Shown: positions 6,875 through 15,860 of the stretch, in pieces | Layout of the letters: each line of letters starts with the position of its first letter | Position numbering within the stretch: the stretch's first letter is position 1 | Assembly (NCBI GenBank): GCA_037147055.1 | Contig: JBAWVW010000001.1 | Location: 81,159 to 145,158, forward strand | Direction: 5' to 3' | Length of the DNA: 64,000 nt | From: Casp-actino8 sp037147055 | Lineage (GTDB): Bacteria; Actinomycetota; Acidimicrobiia; Acidimicrobiales; Ilumatobacteraceae | Made by a program: the position numbers and the translations under genes | The notes under the pieces: generated by a model | Database searches by the model: none | What the model saw: the letters and a program-made list of their open reading frames with translations, nothing else | What the model was told of the DNA's origin: nothing

Positions 6875-9736
6875 TCACACTTCGGCATAGGCCTCAAGGG
6901 GAGCGCAGGTGCACATCAGATTTCTATCCCCGAATGCCGCATCAATACGGCTCACGGGGGCGTGATAACCCGTTGAACTCGACAGGCTTGGGGTGCCATG
7001 CGAGCGTGGATACATACGATCCCAATCACCAACTAAATCGGCCACGGTATGGGGCGCATGGCGCAACGGACTGTCCTCTGCAGCAATAGTGCCGTCTGCT
7101 ATCTGATCAATTTCCGCACGAATCGCAACCATGGCATCACAGAAGCGATCTAACTCTGCTTTGGTCTCACTTTCCGTGGGCTCAATCATCAACGTACCTG
7201 AAACCGGAAAACTCATCGTCGGTGCATGGAATCCGTGATCCATCAGACGCTTCGCCACATCATCCACTGTGACTCCAAATTCTTTGGTAATCCCACGCAA
7301 GTCAATAATGCACTCATGGGCGATAAAGCCATGTGTTCCGGTGTACAGAACTGGGAAATGGGCATCAAGACGTCGGGCTACATAGTTGGCATTGAGAATC
7401 GCCATCTCTGTAGCTAAACGCACGCCTTGAGCACCCATCAAACGGATGTAGGCCCAGGAGATTGGCAGAATTCCCGCTGAACCAAACTTGGACGCCGACA
7501 CCGGTCCGACCGCTTGCGAACCAATGGGAGCCAAAGGATCGCCCGGCAGGAATGGAGCCAAATGTTGGCGTACCGCCACTGGTCCGACACCTGGACCTCC
7601 ACCGCCGTGCGGAATGCAAAAAGTTTTATGCAAATTTAGGTGACTCACGTCAGCGCCGAAAATACCCGGTTGGGCGAGACCAACAAGGGCGTTGAGATTT
7701 GCGCCGTCAACATACACCTGTCCACCAGCATCGTGGATAATGCGACACACTTCCGTAATGCCGTCCTCAAAGACTCCGTGCGTTGAGGGATATGTCACCA
7801 TGATTGCCGCCAATTCAGGACCCGCAGCGTCAACTTTGCGTTGCAGATCCTTAAGATCAACATTCCCGCTGTCATCACAATTAATAACGACAACAGACAT
7901 TCCCGCCATCACCGCACTGGCAGCATTTGTACCGTGTGCACTTGACGGAATCAGACAGACTGTGCGAACCTCATCACCACGACTGCGGTGGTAGGCGCGG
8001 ATCGCTAAGAGTCCAGCTAATTCGCCCTGACTACCTGCGTTCGGTTGCAAACTGACCGCGTCATAACCAGTCACGGCCACCAACATGGATTCCAACTCGT
8101 GAATCAGTTGAAGATATCCCTGTACTTCATCAACTGGACAAAAGGGGTGGACATCGGCGAACTGGGGCCACGTGATGGGTTCCATTTGTGTCGTGGCGTT
8201 GAGTTTCATAGTGCACGACCCAAGTGGAATCATCGTTCGATCCAGAGCTAAATCTTTATCGGCTAAGCGTCGCAAATAACGCAACATTTCGTGCTCGGTC
8301 TGACAGCTGTGAAAAACTTTTGCTGTCAGAATCTCGTCGGTGCGCAAGGAACGAGAACTAATCCCAAGCGCTTGGCCGTCGTACGAATCGGGAGCGCCCA
8401 TGTCGTTCAATCCAAAGGCTTCCCAAATATCGCTCACTAATTCCAACGTCGATGTCTCATCAAAAGTAAGACCCACCGTCAACTCGTCAATCATTCTCAG
8501 ATCAATATTTAAGTCACGAGCCTTTTGGAGGACCTCCTTGGAACCAGACGGGATTTTGACAGCCAGGGTGTCAAACCACGTCGTATGGCGCAACTCAAGT
8601 CCACGACTGAGCAACCCTACGGCCGTGATACTTGCCAATCGATTCACCCGCTGGGCAATGCGTTGTAGTCCCTCGGGCCCATGCCACACGGCATAAAAGC
8701 CAGCAATATTTGCCAACAGTGCTTGAGCAGTACAGATGTTGCTCGTTGCTTTTTCGCGTCGAATATGTTGTTCACGAGTTTGCAGCGCGAGGCGTAAGGC
8801 TGGTCGTCCAGCAGTGTCTGTGCTCACGCCAACAAGGCGACCTGGCAAGCTTCGAGCGTACGCTTGAGTTGTTGCCATGAACGCTGCGTGTGGACCGCCA
8901 AAAGCCATGGGTACACCAAAGCGTTGCGCTGATCCCACGGCTATGTCAGCACCTAATTCACCTGGTGATGTTAAGAGGACGCAGGCCAAAAGATCAGTGA
9001 CCACAACGGCAACTCCACCGTTGGCTTTGACAGATGCAATCGTCGCCGACCAATCGCCCACACAACCGGTTGATGAGGGATATGAAAATAGTGCTCCGAA
9101 GACTTCACCTGGAACGAGTGCACTCTCATCGCCGATGATCAACTCAATGCCCAAAGGTTCGGCCCGAGTGGCCATCACTGCAAGAGTTTGTGGATGTGTA
9201 TCGCTGTGCGCAAAAAACTTGTTGCTGGCAACCTTGCTGACACGACGCGCCATTGTCATTGCTTCGGCAGCAGCAGTCGCCTCATCCAATAACGAGGCGT
9301 TCGCGATCGGCAAACCAGTGAGGTCACTGACCATCGTTTGAAAATTCAATAATGATTCCAAGCGTCCCTGACTAATTTCTGGCTGATACGGGGTGTACGA
9401 GGTGTACCACGCCGGATTTTCAAGAACATTACGCCGAACGACTGGGGGAGTGATGGTGCCTGTATAGCCCATACCAATCATGCTCCGGCGAGGCCGATTG
9501 AGACTTGCGATACGCTTCAGTTCGCGAGTTACATCATGCTCCGCCATCGGCTCGGGGAGGTTCAAGTCGCCCCGCAAGCGAATCGTTTCAGGGACTGTTT
9601 TGTCGATCAATTCGCTCAGCGAAGCAACACCAATCGTGGCCAACATCTCAGTCACATCTTCGGGTACCAAGGTGCCGATATGGCGACGTGCGAACGCATC
9701 ACGTTCAAACAAATCATCAAGGGAATAACGGGTCAT
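6875..9736 (-). CDS. gcvP: Glycine dehydrogenase (decarboxylating), P protein
   Basis: A 953-residue PLP enzyme that decarboxylates glycine and loads the aminomethyl group onto GcvH. Both halves of the fused P protein are present. The N-terminal half has FARRHIGT, GYTGT.TPPVV and GR.ESLLNFQ. The C-terminal half has the GSCTMKLNA motif and the PLP-lysine motif LNLHKTF followed by PHGGGGPG. The start is the ATG of MTRYSLDD, preceded by GGAGG (cctcc at 9742-9746). A longer in-frame start at 9886 would run through the riboswitch and is rejected. A tandem glycine riboswitch lies directly upstream. The length is normal for the family. Confidence 0.96.
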   Translation of the reverse strand: MTRYSLDDLFERDAFARRHIGTLVPEDVTEMLATIGVASLSELIDKTVPETIRLRGDLNLPEPMAEHDVTRELKRIASLNRPRRSMIGMGYTGTITPPVVRRNVLENPAWYTSYTPYQPEISQGRLESLLNFQTMVSDLTGLPIANASLLDEATAAAEAMTMARRVSKVASNKFFAHSDTHPQTLAVMATRAEPLGIELIIGDESALVPGEVFGALFSYPSSTGCVGDWSATIASVKANGGVAVVVTDLLACVLLTSPGELGADIAVGSAQRFGVPMAFGGPHAAFMATTQAYARSLPGRLVGVSTDTAGRPALRLALQTREQHIRREKATSNICTAQALLANIAGFYAVWHGPEGLQRIAQRVNRLASITAVGLLSRGLELRHTTWFDTLAVKIPSGSKEVLQKARDLNIDLRMIDELTVGLTFDETSTLELVSDIWEAFGLNDMGAPDSYDGQALGISSRSLRTDEILTAKVFHSCQTEHEMLRYLRRLADKDLALDRTMIPLGSCTMKLNATTQMEPITWPQFADVHPFCPVDEVQGYLQLIHELESMLVAVTGYDAVSLQPNAGSQGELAGLLAIRAYHRSRGDEVRTVCLIPSSAHGTNAASAVMAGMSVVVINCDDSGNVDLKDLQRKVDAAGPELAAIMVTYPSTHGVFEDGITEVCRIIHDAGGQVYVDGANLNALVGLAQPGIFGADVSHLNLHKTFCIPHGGGGPGVGPVAVRQHLAPFLPGDPLAPIGSQAVGPVSASKFGSAGILPISWAYIRLMGAQGVRLATEMAILNANYVARRLDAHFPVLYTGTHGFIAHECIIDLRGITKEFGVTVDDVAKRLMDHGFHAPTMSFPVSGTLMIEPTESETKAELDRFCDAMVAIRAEIDQIADGTIAAEDSPLRHAPHTVADLVGDWDRMYPRSHGTPSLSSSTGYHAPVSRIDAAFGDRNLMCTCAPLEAYAEV

Positions 9737-9772
9737 AGAAGCCTCCAGATAATGAATTTCCTGTGCTTCCCC

Positions 9773-9974
9773 CGCTGTCTCTCTGCCTAGGGCAGACCTG
9801 AGAGCTTCAATTGATATCTCTGCGACATCAACCTTTCCCCGTCGGTGAGATCCAAAAAACAGATCTACTTTCCAGCGTTGTCTCACCCGTCCGGTCCGTG
9901 TGCCTGAGAGATTCCGGGGAGGTTGCTCCTTCGGCGTTACGGTGCTGGCTGCACTGCAACTCTTCCGGTCGGGG
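9773..9974 (-). ncRNA. Tandem glycine riboswitch (two aptamers) upstream of gcvP
   Basis: Read on the minus strand. Aptamer 1 (about 9974-9886) has GGAAGAG, CGCCGAAGGAGCAA (9936-9923) and GGAATCTCTCAGGCA (9915-9901). Aptamer 2 (about 9877-9773) has CACCGACGGGGAAAG (9847-9833) and GAAGCTCTCAGGT near 9808-9796. Hairpins AGATC/GATCT, TTGAT/ATCAA and CTGCC/GGCAG, and a closing stem CGCTG/CAGCG, support aptamer 2. The linker is about 8 bases. These are the conserved cores of the gcvT-class riboswitch. The second aptamer ends about 36 bases before the gcvP ATG and near its GGAGG, which favours translational activation by glycine; no terminator is visible. Confidence 0.93.
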
Positions 9975-10018
9975 TTAACGACAAAATCACCTTAGTTCGT
10001 CTCCTCACCAAGAAGCGC

Positions 10019-10033
10019 ACATTCATAGAATGT
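10019..10033. repeat. Short perfect inverted repeat (possible operator)
   Basis: ACATTC-ATA-GAATGT, a 15-base perfect inverted repeat, lies 4 bases before the GTG of the SCO6745-like gene and upstream of the divergent glycine riboswitch. It could be an operator for either direction. It could also be chance. Confidence 0.3.
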
Positions 10034-10037
10034 TTGT

Positions 10038-10814
10038 GTGCCAGTGATCACCAACTCTCCCGACCTTGAATCCGGTGACCTACAACTCGCCAAACTCTTA
10101 GGCCAATCAGTGGGTGCCATTGGAGGAGCTTTCATGCTTCATCCCGACACCTTGACCCCTGGAAAGCAAGCAGGTTATCCAGGCGGATTTTCTTACTATG
10201 TGGTGGGGCGCGGTGGCGTGCTCGGAGATGTTGATGCCTCGGTAGTGATCAGTGGCTTCGCTTTTTTCGCTCCGGCATTAGTGCGCTCACTTTGGGAGGC
10301 GGGCATTGCAGTGGAAGGAGCTCGCGCTGGTGCTGATCGCTATGCCTTGGCATGCGCTGATTGGGGACGCTCACGATTGGGCGCCTTTGAACACTCTGAT
10401 CGCCTTGTCGAACTCGTGGCTGCAGTGGTTGACGGAGCGGAATTAGCGGGCTTGAGTTTGTTTGCCGGCTGGCAAAGTCAGGCTCGGGTGAGCGACCCAC
10501 TAGGTCGTTGCTATCAATTGCTCAATGTTTTGCGCGAACTTCGCGGCAGCGTGCACATCACGGCTGTCGTTGCTCATGGTGTCACGCCACTTCAAGCGTT
10601 ACTCGCCAACCCGAAAAATAATGGGTCTGAAATGGCCGAGCGTTTCGGTTGGTCTGGTCCCTACGAAGATGTCGAGCACCTGCGCGGTGACTTCATAGCA
10701 GTGGAAAATTTGACGAATGTTTTGATGACTCAACATCTCAGCGTTCTGACAACAGTTGAACAAAATGAGTTACTTGCGTTGGTCACCGAAGTGCACTCCA
10801 TTTTATTTCCATAA
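10038..10814 (+). CDS. SCO6745-like helical protein
   Basis: A 258-residue, largely alpha-helical protein with no catalytic motif that I recognise. The block FFAPALVRSLW (around residues 78-88) and the C-terminal block LLNVLRELRGSVHITAVVAHG resemble the actinobacterial SCO6745 family, where LREHRGD.H.AAL is typical. No function is established for that family that I can state. No signal peptide or transmembrane span is evident. The start is GTG at 10038, just after the inverted repeat at 10019-10033. It is divergent from gcvP and convergent with the LLM oxidoreductase. Family assignment is moderate. Confidence 0.62.
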   Translation: MPVITNSPDLESGDLQLAKLLGQSVGAIGGAFMLHPDTLTPGKQAGYPGGFSYYVVGRGGVLGDVDASVVISGFAFFAPALVRSLWEAGIAVEGARAGADRYALACADWGRSRLGAFEHSDRLVELVAAVVDGAELAGLSLFAGWQSQARVSDPLGRCYQLLNVLRELRGSVHITAVVAHGVTPLQALLANPKNNGSEMAERFGWSGPYEDVEHLRGDFIAVENLTNVLMTQHLSVLTTVEQNELLALVTEVHSILFP

Positions 10815-10823
10815 TTCACCGAA

Positions 10824-11984
10824 TCAGGAACGCGCCGCCTTCATTGCTTCATAATCGGCTATCGCCGTCATCTGTGCTCCCAAAGTCGCATCAACCCAAC
10901 GACTTCCAGCACCAACCACTTTGTCGTAACTGGCTTGAGGACCGGCTAATTGACCAGTGAAGTGCGGCATGACCTGCTCGGCGAATAGTTCATAACTGCG
11001 TAATGTCTGATGCCAATCAGCAAGGTCAGCACCGAGGAAAAGGTAACAACCAAATCCACCAGTCTTTTCTTGTAGTCGTTCAATCTGGGCGATCGCCATT
11101 TCCGGGGTACCAATCACCATACGCCCAGATTCATTGGCTTGATCCACGAACTCGTCGATGTCGGTCGGTGGGGGAGGACCATTGGGATCACCCACAGGAA
11201 TGATGTGACTCAAGTATTCCCAAACCCATTGCAATCCATAGCGGCAATTTTCTTTAGCTTGCTCAACTGTTTCGGCGATGTGCATTGGCCCCATGAGACG
11301 AGCCTTCGAACGATCAACGACATGACCGTGAAGCGTTGCTTCCTCTTCCCAGACTTTCAAGTTGTAATCCAGCATTTGAAAAGCCGCCGGTTCTGTGGCG
11401 GCAATCGAAATCAGCCCGACACCGTATTTGCCAGCCAGCTTTGAACCAGAAGGTGAAATTGACGAAGCAACCGCAATATCAAAATCGCTGTAAGGCTTGA
11501 CTTGAAGAACAGCCTCATTGCACGTAAACCAATCCGTCTTTTCTGTGACTGTTTCCCCACGAAAGAGGCGCATCATGACATCGAGCGACTGCTCCATACG
11601 TGGTCTCTGGGTCATCGGATCAATTCCCATCATCTGCGCATCCGATGTCAACTGTCCGGGACCCGCACCAAACATCATGCGACCACGCGTGAGGTGATCC
11701 AGCATCACGATTCGGTCGGCGAGCATGAACGGGTGGTGGTAGGGGAGCGAGTTCACTCCCGTTCCAAGTTTGATGTGTTTGGTTCGCTCGGCCGCAGCAG
11801 CGATCATGACCTCTGGTGAAGCGATGAGTTCAGATCCAGCAGAATGGTGCTCGCCAATCCATGCTTCGTGGTAACCCAATGTGTCTAAATGTTCTAGAAG
11901 TTGCAGATCACGATGTAGTGCCAACGTCGGGTTCACACCCGTCTTGTGCATGGGGGGCATAAAGATTCCGAAGCGAAGACTCAT
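10824..11984 (-). CDS. LLM class flavin-dependent oxidoreductase (luciferase-like)
   Basis: A 386-residue TIM-barrel monooxygenase family member that would use reduced FMN or F420. Typical blocks are LRFGIFMPP at the start, YHEAWIGEHH, the LGTGVNSLPYHHP strand, and RGRMMFGAGPG. It is closest in appearance to limonene 1,2-monooxygenase-like and alkanal monooxygenase-like proteins. The substrate cannot be told from sequence, and neither can the choice between flavin and F420. It stands alone, with 24 bases to the next upstream-strand gene (PLP decarboxylase) transcribed the same way, so the two may share a transcript. Confidence 0.87.
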   Translation of the reverse strand: MSLRFGIFMPPMHKTGVNPTLALHRDLQLLEHLDTLGYHEAWIGEHHSAGSELIASPEVMIAAAAERTKHIKLGTGVNSLPYHHPFMLADRIVMLDHLTRGRMMFGAGPGQLTSDAQMMGIDPMTQRPRMEQSLDVMMRLFRGETVTEKTDWFTCNEAVLQVKPYSDFDIAVASSISPSGSKLAGKYGVGLISIAATEPAAFQMLDYNLKVWEEEATLHGHVVDRSKARLMGPMHIAETVEQAKENCRYGLQWVWEYLSHIIPVGDPNGPPPPTDIDEFVDQANESGRMVIGTPEMAIAQIERLQEKTGGFGCYLFLGADLADWHQTLRSYELFAEQVMPHFTGQLAGPQASYDKVVGAGSRWVDATLGAQMTAIADYEAMKAARS

Positions 11985-12008
11985 CTCGAAATACTGTCAC
12001 ACGACGAT

Positions 12009-13256
12009 CTATTCGATCGTGCCGTACGAACCCCGCTCTCCTCGTGAATCATTCGTAACGACCTCATCAACTGCCCAACGCAAGTCAATGAGAAAGTCTT
12101 CAATCACGGCACCGTGAACCGCGTTAACAGTGCAGTGCAGCGAAGCAGGAGGGGACTGTTTGTCGACATACCAGCCCCGTTGTGCGAGAAGATCGGCTAC
12201 CGCGTAAATATCAAACATCGGAGATGACTCATCATGTGTGTCTCGTGCCCCGAAGGACAACAACGTACTATCTGGGCGGGCCCGCAATTGCAGTTCAGGA
12301 AATTGTTCGATGGCATCGGCTAACTGCTGACATGCTTCATAGGCAGCCTTGGTGAGCCGCAGATACCCATCATCGCCGAGGTAATTCATCACTGCCCAAG
12401 CAGCCGCCATAGGACCACCACTTTTTGTCCCCAGCACACCCGAAGATCCGTAGAAGCCACCTAGCCAGTTATCAGTCACGAAGGTTTGGTATGAACGAAG
12501 TTTTTTATTACGGTGCAAAATAACTGATGCGCCCTTTGCGGTGTAACCATATTTGTGCAGATCGACAGAAATACTCGTCACTCCATCAACACGAAAATCC
12601 CAAGGTGCTACGGGTAGGCCCAGACGTTCCAAGAAGGGGAGTGTCACGCCGCCCATACAGGCATCAACATGAACGTTGATATCCATACTCAGTCCAAGAG
12701 AAGCGATCTCTCTGATTGGGTCAATGACACCCTGCGGATACTGCGGAGCCGAACCAACTAATAAAACCGTATTGCTATCAATCGCTGCGCTCATCGCTAC
12801 GACATCCGCGCGCCACTCGGCGTCGACCGCGATTCGCCGACTTTCCAAGCCAAAGTAATAGCAGGCTTTTTCAAAAGCAGCATGTGCCGACGTTGCTAAC
12901 ACAACATTTGGAGTTGTTATTCCCTTTTCCTGACGCCCTCTCTCACGAGCTCCTTTGACTGCCAGGAGAATACTTTCCGTGCCACCACTGGTCATAAATC
13001 CGGCAGCTTGATCTCCACCATGCACCCAAGTGCTCACCATTTGCACCACTTCACTCTGAAACTTTTTCAGACTCGGGAAAGCATCTGCGTTTAAACCATT
13101 AGTTGAGGCGTACATTACTAACGCTTGATCCGCAACTTCTTGCACATCAGCTCCCGCGTAATAGGCAAGTGAAAACGCCCGACCCTGTTTCCAGTTCAGG
13201 TCCTTGGCCCCGATCTCTGCAACCTTGCGCAAAACCTCTTGAGCGACATCATCCAC
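12009..13256 (-). CDS. PLP-dependent decarboxylase / sphingosine-1-phosphate lyase-like protein
   Basis: A 415-residue fold-type I PLP enzyme. The PLP-lysine motif is SVDLHKYGYTAKGASVILHR, close to the signature of sphinganine-1-phosphate aldolase and related group II decarboxylases. Other supports are the GFMTSGGTESILLAVKGARE block (GGTES) and VHVDACMGG with the PLP-nitrogen-binding Asp. The start is GTG at 13256. Bacterial members are annotated both as S1P lyases and as amino-acid decarboxylases, so the reaction stays open. It is upstream of and co-directional with the LLM oxidoreductase. Confidence 0.85.
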   Translation of the reverse strand: MDDVAQEVLRKVAEIGAKDLNWKQGRAFSLAYYAGADVQEVADQALVMYASTNGLNADAFPSLKKFQSEVVQMVSTWVHGGDQAAGFMTSGGTESILLAVKGARERGRQEKGITTPNVVLATSAHAAFEKACYYFGLESRRIAVDAEWRADVVAMSAAIDSNTVLLVGSAPQYPQGVIDPIREIASLGLSMDINVHVDACMGGVTLPFLERLGLPVAPWDFRVDGVTSISVDLHKYGYTAKGASVILHRNKKLRSYQTFVTDNWLGGFYGSSGVLGTKSGGPMAAAWAVMNYLGDDGYLRLTKAAYEACQQLADAIEQFPELQLRARPDSTLLSFGARDTHDESSPMFDIYAVADLLAQRGWYVDKQSPPASLHCTVNAVHGAVIEDFLIDLRWAVDEVVTNDSRGERGSYGTIE

Positions 13257-13308
13257 GATCTAGAACTCTAGGCAAGAAAAAGCGCCGCGCCTTGACTACG
13301 GTTAAGTG

Positions 13309-13746
13309 ATGATCGATTATTCGTTACCATCTTTAGTCTCTGTCGACGAAATGAACGCATTCATCGGCGGCGCATTTGGTGGCAATCAAAACGCCTGCGA
13401 AGTGATGAGTTTCGCCATGGCGGTCGCGGTGATGTATCCAAGCGCCGCTTCCTTGCGACCTGGAAAAATTATTAGTGGACCAACAGTCTTCAGCATCTGT
13501 GATGCTGCCCTCTTTTATGCCGCGCTCTCCGCAACGGGAATGGAGCCGATGACACTCACCAGCGAAATGTCAATTCGTTTCCTCCGACCGGCAAGGGGAG
13601 AGGTGATCCGTGCACGGGCCACCCTCAACAGCATCGGCTCTCGTTCCATCGTTGGCTCCGTTGTGGCCTATACCGATGACGAATCCAAGCCCGTAGCGGT
13701 CGCTCAGGGCACGTATATGCGTCCGAAAAAGACACCCACCCAATAG
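13309..13746 (+). CDS. PaaI-type hotdog thioesterase
   Basis: A protein of about 145 residues with a single hotdog domain. Members hydrolyse acyl-CoA thioesters. The family pattern is seen as ISGPTVFSICDAALFYAALSATG (helix with the catalytic Asp), then MTLTSEMSIRFLRPARGEVIRARATL and a final VAVAQGTYM strand. The ATG at 13309 is chosen; a GTG at 13306 directly before it is possible. It is divergent from the PLP decarboxylase and followed 10 bases later by the FKBP gene on the same strand. The acyl-CoA substrate is unknown. Confidence 0.82.
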   Translation: MIDYSLPSLVSVDEMNAFIGGAFGGNQNACEVMSFAMAVAVMYPSAASLRPGKIISGPTVFSICDAALFYAALSATGMEPMTLTSEMSIRFLRPARGEVIRARATLNSIGSRSIVGSVVAYTDDESKPVAVAQGTYMRPKKTPTQ

Positions 13747-13756
13747 CATTTGAAAG

Positions 13757-14137
13757 ATGTCTTCTGAACTAGCAAAGCCATCCATTACTGTCCCAGCAGG
13801 CGATCCACCAACATCTTTGATCATCAACGACATCACCGTCGGCAGTGGTAAAGAGGCGACATCAGGTTGTCGGCCAGTGATGCATTATGTCGGCGTCGCT
13901 TGGAGCACTGGCACAGAGTTCGACGCCTCGTGGGATCGACATGAAACCTTCTCATTTCGCCTCGGAGCGAGCGAAGTCATTGGTGGCTGGGATCAAGGTG
14001 TGGCCGGAATGAAAGTCGGCGGTCGCCGCCAGTTGACGATTCCGCCAGATCTTGGTTATGGCAGCCGAGGTGCAGGTGGAGTGATCAAAGGTAACGAAAC
14101 TTTGATCTTCATCGTTGACCTCATTGACGTCAACTGA
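13757..14137 (+). CDS. FKBP-type peptidyl-prolyl cis-trans isomerase
   Basis: A 126-residue single-domain FKBP that accelerates proline isomerisation during folding. The FKBP core is intact: V.MHYVGV, G.EFDASW, FRLGASEVIGGWDQGVAGMKVG, RQLTIPPDLGYG and the final LIFIVDLIDV strand. No signal peptide is present, so it is probably cytoplasmic. It follows the thioesterase by 10 bases. Downstream (14161-14185) is an imperfect hairpin without a T-run, not a convincing terminator, before the convergent zinc-finger gene. Confidence 0.93.
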   Translation: MSSELAKPSITVPAGDPPTSLIINDITVGSGKEATSGCRPVMHYVGVAWSTGTEFDASWDRHETFSFRLGASEVIGGWDQGVAGMKVGGRRQLTIPPDLGYGSRGAGGVIKGNETLIFIVDLIDVN

Positions 14138-14231
14138 GTCATAAGCAGGGGATATTCAATCTGGAAGGGGTTTACCTTTTCCCAGTTGTATGTGTCATAA
14201 CGATTATTATGGGCGAAGCATTCTCCCTGAT

Positions 14232-14609
14232 TTACTCGTCTTGGGGCGTCAAAGTTCGATCCCGCAGAGGCCTCGCAGCCTCCATCATCCACTCCAAAGC
14301 CTCCGTCATGCTGCGAACTGTCGGCTTGCCTGCTTTCATTTCACGCTCTGTGTCATCGACCGCACAAGCCAAAACATAGAGATCGTCATAGAGCGAATCA
14401 ATCACCGCCCGAGCAATAACCAATTCATCATCGCTGATTTTCAATTCGCGAGCACGTTGGCGAGCTACCCAGTCCCATTGCCGACATGGTTGACAACAAA
14501 ACACCCTCTTACGCCCGGCCCCAGATTGCTCGGGCAGAACCCGGCGGCACCAACGACATCGCGGACCATCAACTGCCCGCCCCCGATCCCCAGTCGGTAA
14601 TTTCGTCAT
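14232..14609 (-). CDS. Small zinc-finger-like protein of unknown function
   Basis: A 125-residue cytoplasmic protein. Near the N-terminus, CRWCRRVLP....GRKRVFCCQPCRQW gives CxxC...CxxC-type cysteines that would bind zinc. The C-terminal two thirds is helical and acidic. Similar small proteins with an N-terminal CRxCRRxLP...YCRxxCRQ motif are common in actinobacteria and have no known function that I can state. The start is the ATG of MTKLPTG at 14609; a longer frame from 14801 would run through the divergent aldolase and is rejected. The start codon lies inside a 22-base perfect palindrome, so expression may be autoregulated. Confidence 0.68.
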   Translation of the reverse strand: MTKLPTGDRGRAVDGPRCRWCRRVLPEQSGAGRKRVFCCQPCRQWDWVARQRARELKISDDELVIARAVIDSLYDDLYVLACAVDDTEREMKAGKPTVRSMTEALEWMMEAARPLRDRTLTPQDE

Positions 14610-14619
14610 GACGAAATTA
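14598..14619. promoter_or_regulatory. 22-base perfect palindrome over a start codon (candidate operator)
   Basis: TAATTTCGTCA is followed directly by TGACGAAATTA with no mismatch. The centre lies on the ATG of the minus-strand zinc-finger gene, about 77 bases before the threonine aldolase ATG on the plus strand. A repressor bound here could block both divergent transcripts. It could equally form an mRNA hairpin hiding the start codon. Confidence 0.5.
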
Positions 14620-14685
14620 TTCCACACAATGGATTCATGTGAGGTGAACTGCGCACATCTTGATTTATTTCGGCAGACTCGCAGG

Positions 14686-15747
14686 ATGAGTTCGTCGCAA
14701 ACGCCTGTTGCCCCAGAGCATCGCTTCGCAAGCGATAACAATGCCACGGTGCACCCCGTGGTGATGGAGGCTCTCAATCGAGCCAATGCTGCGCACGCCA
14801 CTGCCTACGGCGACGATCCTTGGACCGCGCAGGCGCGCACGTCCTTTAGTGAACTTTTTGGACAACAGGTTGAGACCTTCATGGTTTGGAATGGCACAGG
14901 GGCCAATGTCTTGGCACTGGCCACAATGCTCTCCCCTGCTGGGGCAGTGATCTGCAGCGATTCAGCACACATCAATGTTGATGAGACGGGCGCCCCAGAA
15001 CGTATTCTCGGAGCCAAACTCATTGACCTTCCAGCAATTGGCGGGAAAATTTCGCCAGATCAGGTGCGTTCCCAAGCACATGCATTAGGGGTCGTTCATC
15101 ACGTTCAACCCAGCGTTTTATCCGTCACCCAAAGCACCGAATGGGGAACGTTGTACTCCCCCACCGAGATTGCAAATCTTTGTGACGCGGCGCACTCAAT
15201 GGGCATGACCGTCCATCTCGATGGAGCCAGAATCGCCAATGCCACAGCGGCATTGGGAGGCAACCAAGAGGCATTACGTTCCTTCACGGTTGACGCCGGC
15301 GTCGATGTTGTCTCTTTCGGCGGGGCCAAAAACGGAATCATGTACGGCGAGGCGGTGATCTATCTCAATCGTGAATTGGCTCGCTCCGCACCATTTGTAC
15401 AAAAGCAAATCACTCAACTTCCCTCCAAAGTTCGCTTTATCTCGGCACAATTTTCAGCCCTACTGGCGGATGACCTGTGGCTCAAAAACGCGACTCACGC
15501 CAATGACATGGCAACTCAACTGTTTGAGCAGACGCGCCACCTCTCTGGAGTCGCCCTAGATCAGCCACCCGTAGTGAATAGCATTTTCCCTATCCTCTCC
15601 CCCGAGCAGATTGAGCCGTTACGTGAATGGTCCTTTTTCTATGATTGGGATCCTCATGCCCACCAAGTGCGGTGGATGACCGCCTGGGATACCCGCCCTG
15701 AGGACTTGGATCGTTTTGTGGCAGGTCTCCGCCACTTCATTCACTGA
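14686..15747 (+). CDS. ltaE: Low-specificity L-threonine aldolase
   Basis: A 353-residue fold-type I PLP enzyme of the beta-eliminating lyase family that cleaves threonine or allo-threonine to glycine and acetaldehyde. Family marks are FASDNNATVHP at the start, the HLDGARIANA motif (Asp for the PLP nitrogen) and the PLP-lysine in VSFGGAKNG. The start is the ATG at 14686 (MSSSQT); a frame opening at 14608 would begin in the palindrome and add 26 unlike residues. Glycine production here fits a genome with a glycine-sensing gcvP. Related enzymes with other beta-hydroxy amino acids are possible. Confidence 0.88.
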   Translation: MSSSQTPVAPEHRFASDNNATVHPVVMEALNRANAAHATAYGDDPWTAQARTSFSELFGQQVETFMVWNGTGANVLALATMLSPAGAVICSDSAHINVDETGAPERILGAKLIDLPAIGGKISPDQVRSQAHALGVVHHVQPSVLSVTQSTEWGTLYSPTEIANLCDAAHSMGMTVHLDGARIANATAALGGNQEALRSFTVDAGVDVVSFGGAKNGIMYGEAVIYLNRELARSAPFVQKQITQLPSKVRFISAQFSALLADDLWLKNATHANDMATQLFEQTRHLSGVALDQPPVVNSIFPILSPEQIEPLREWSFFYDWDPHAHQVRWMTAWDTRPEDLDRFVAGLRHFIH

Positions 15748-15755
15748 GATTTTTA

Positions 15756-15784
15756 TTGACTCAGTGATTACTTAAGTCTAAACT
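15756..15784 (+). promoter_or_regulatory. Candidate promoter of the whiB-like gene
   Basis: TTGACT (15756-15761), a spacer of exactly 17 bases and TAAACT (15779-15784) make a strong housekeeping-type promoter. Transcription would begin near 15791. This argues against translation from the ATG at 15789 and for the GTG at 15861. Confidence 0.6.
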
Positions 15785-15860
15785 GATCATGTTGCAGCGT
15801 GAGTTTCGCAGCACATGGGGGAATTTTCTTAGGTCAAAAATATCAATCTCGGGGGAACTT

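Noticed and set aside
14161..14185. Imperfect hairpin between the FKBP and zinc-finger genes as a terminator
   Set aside because: The pairing is interrupted and no T-run follows.
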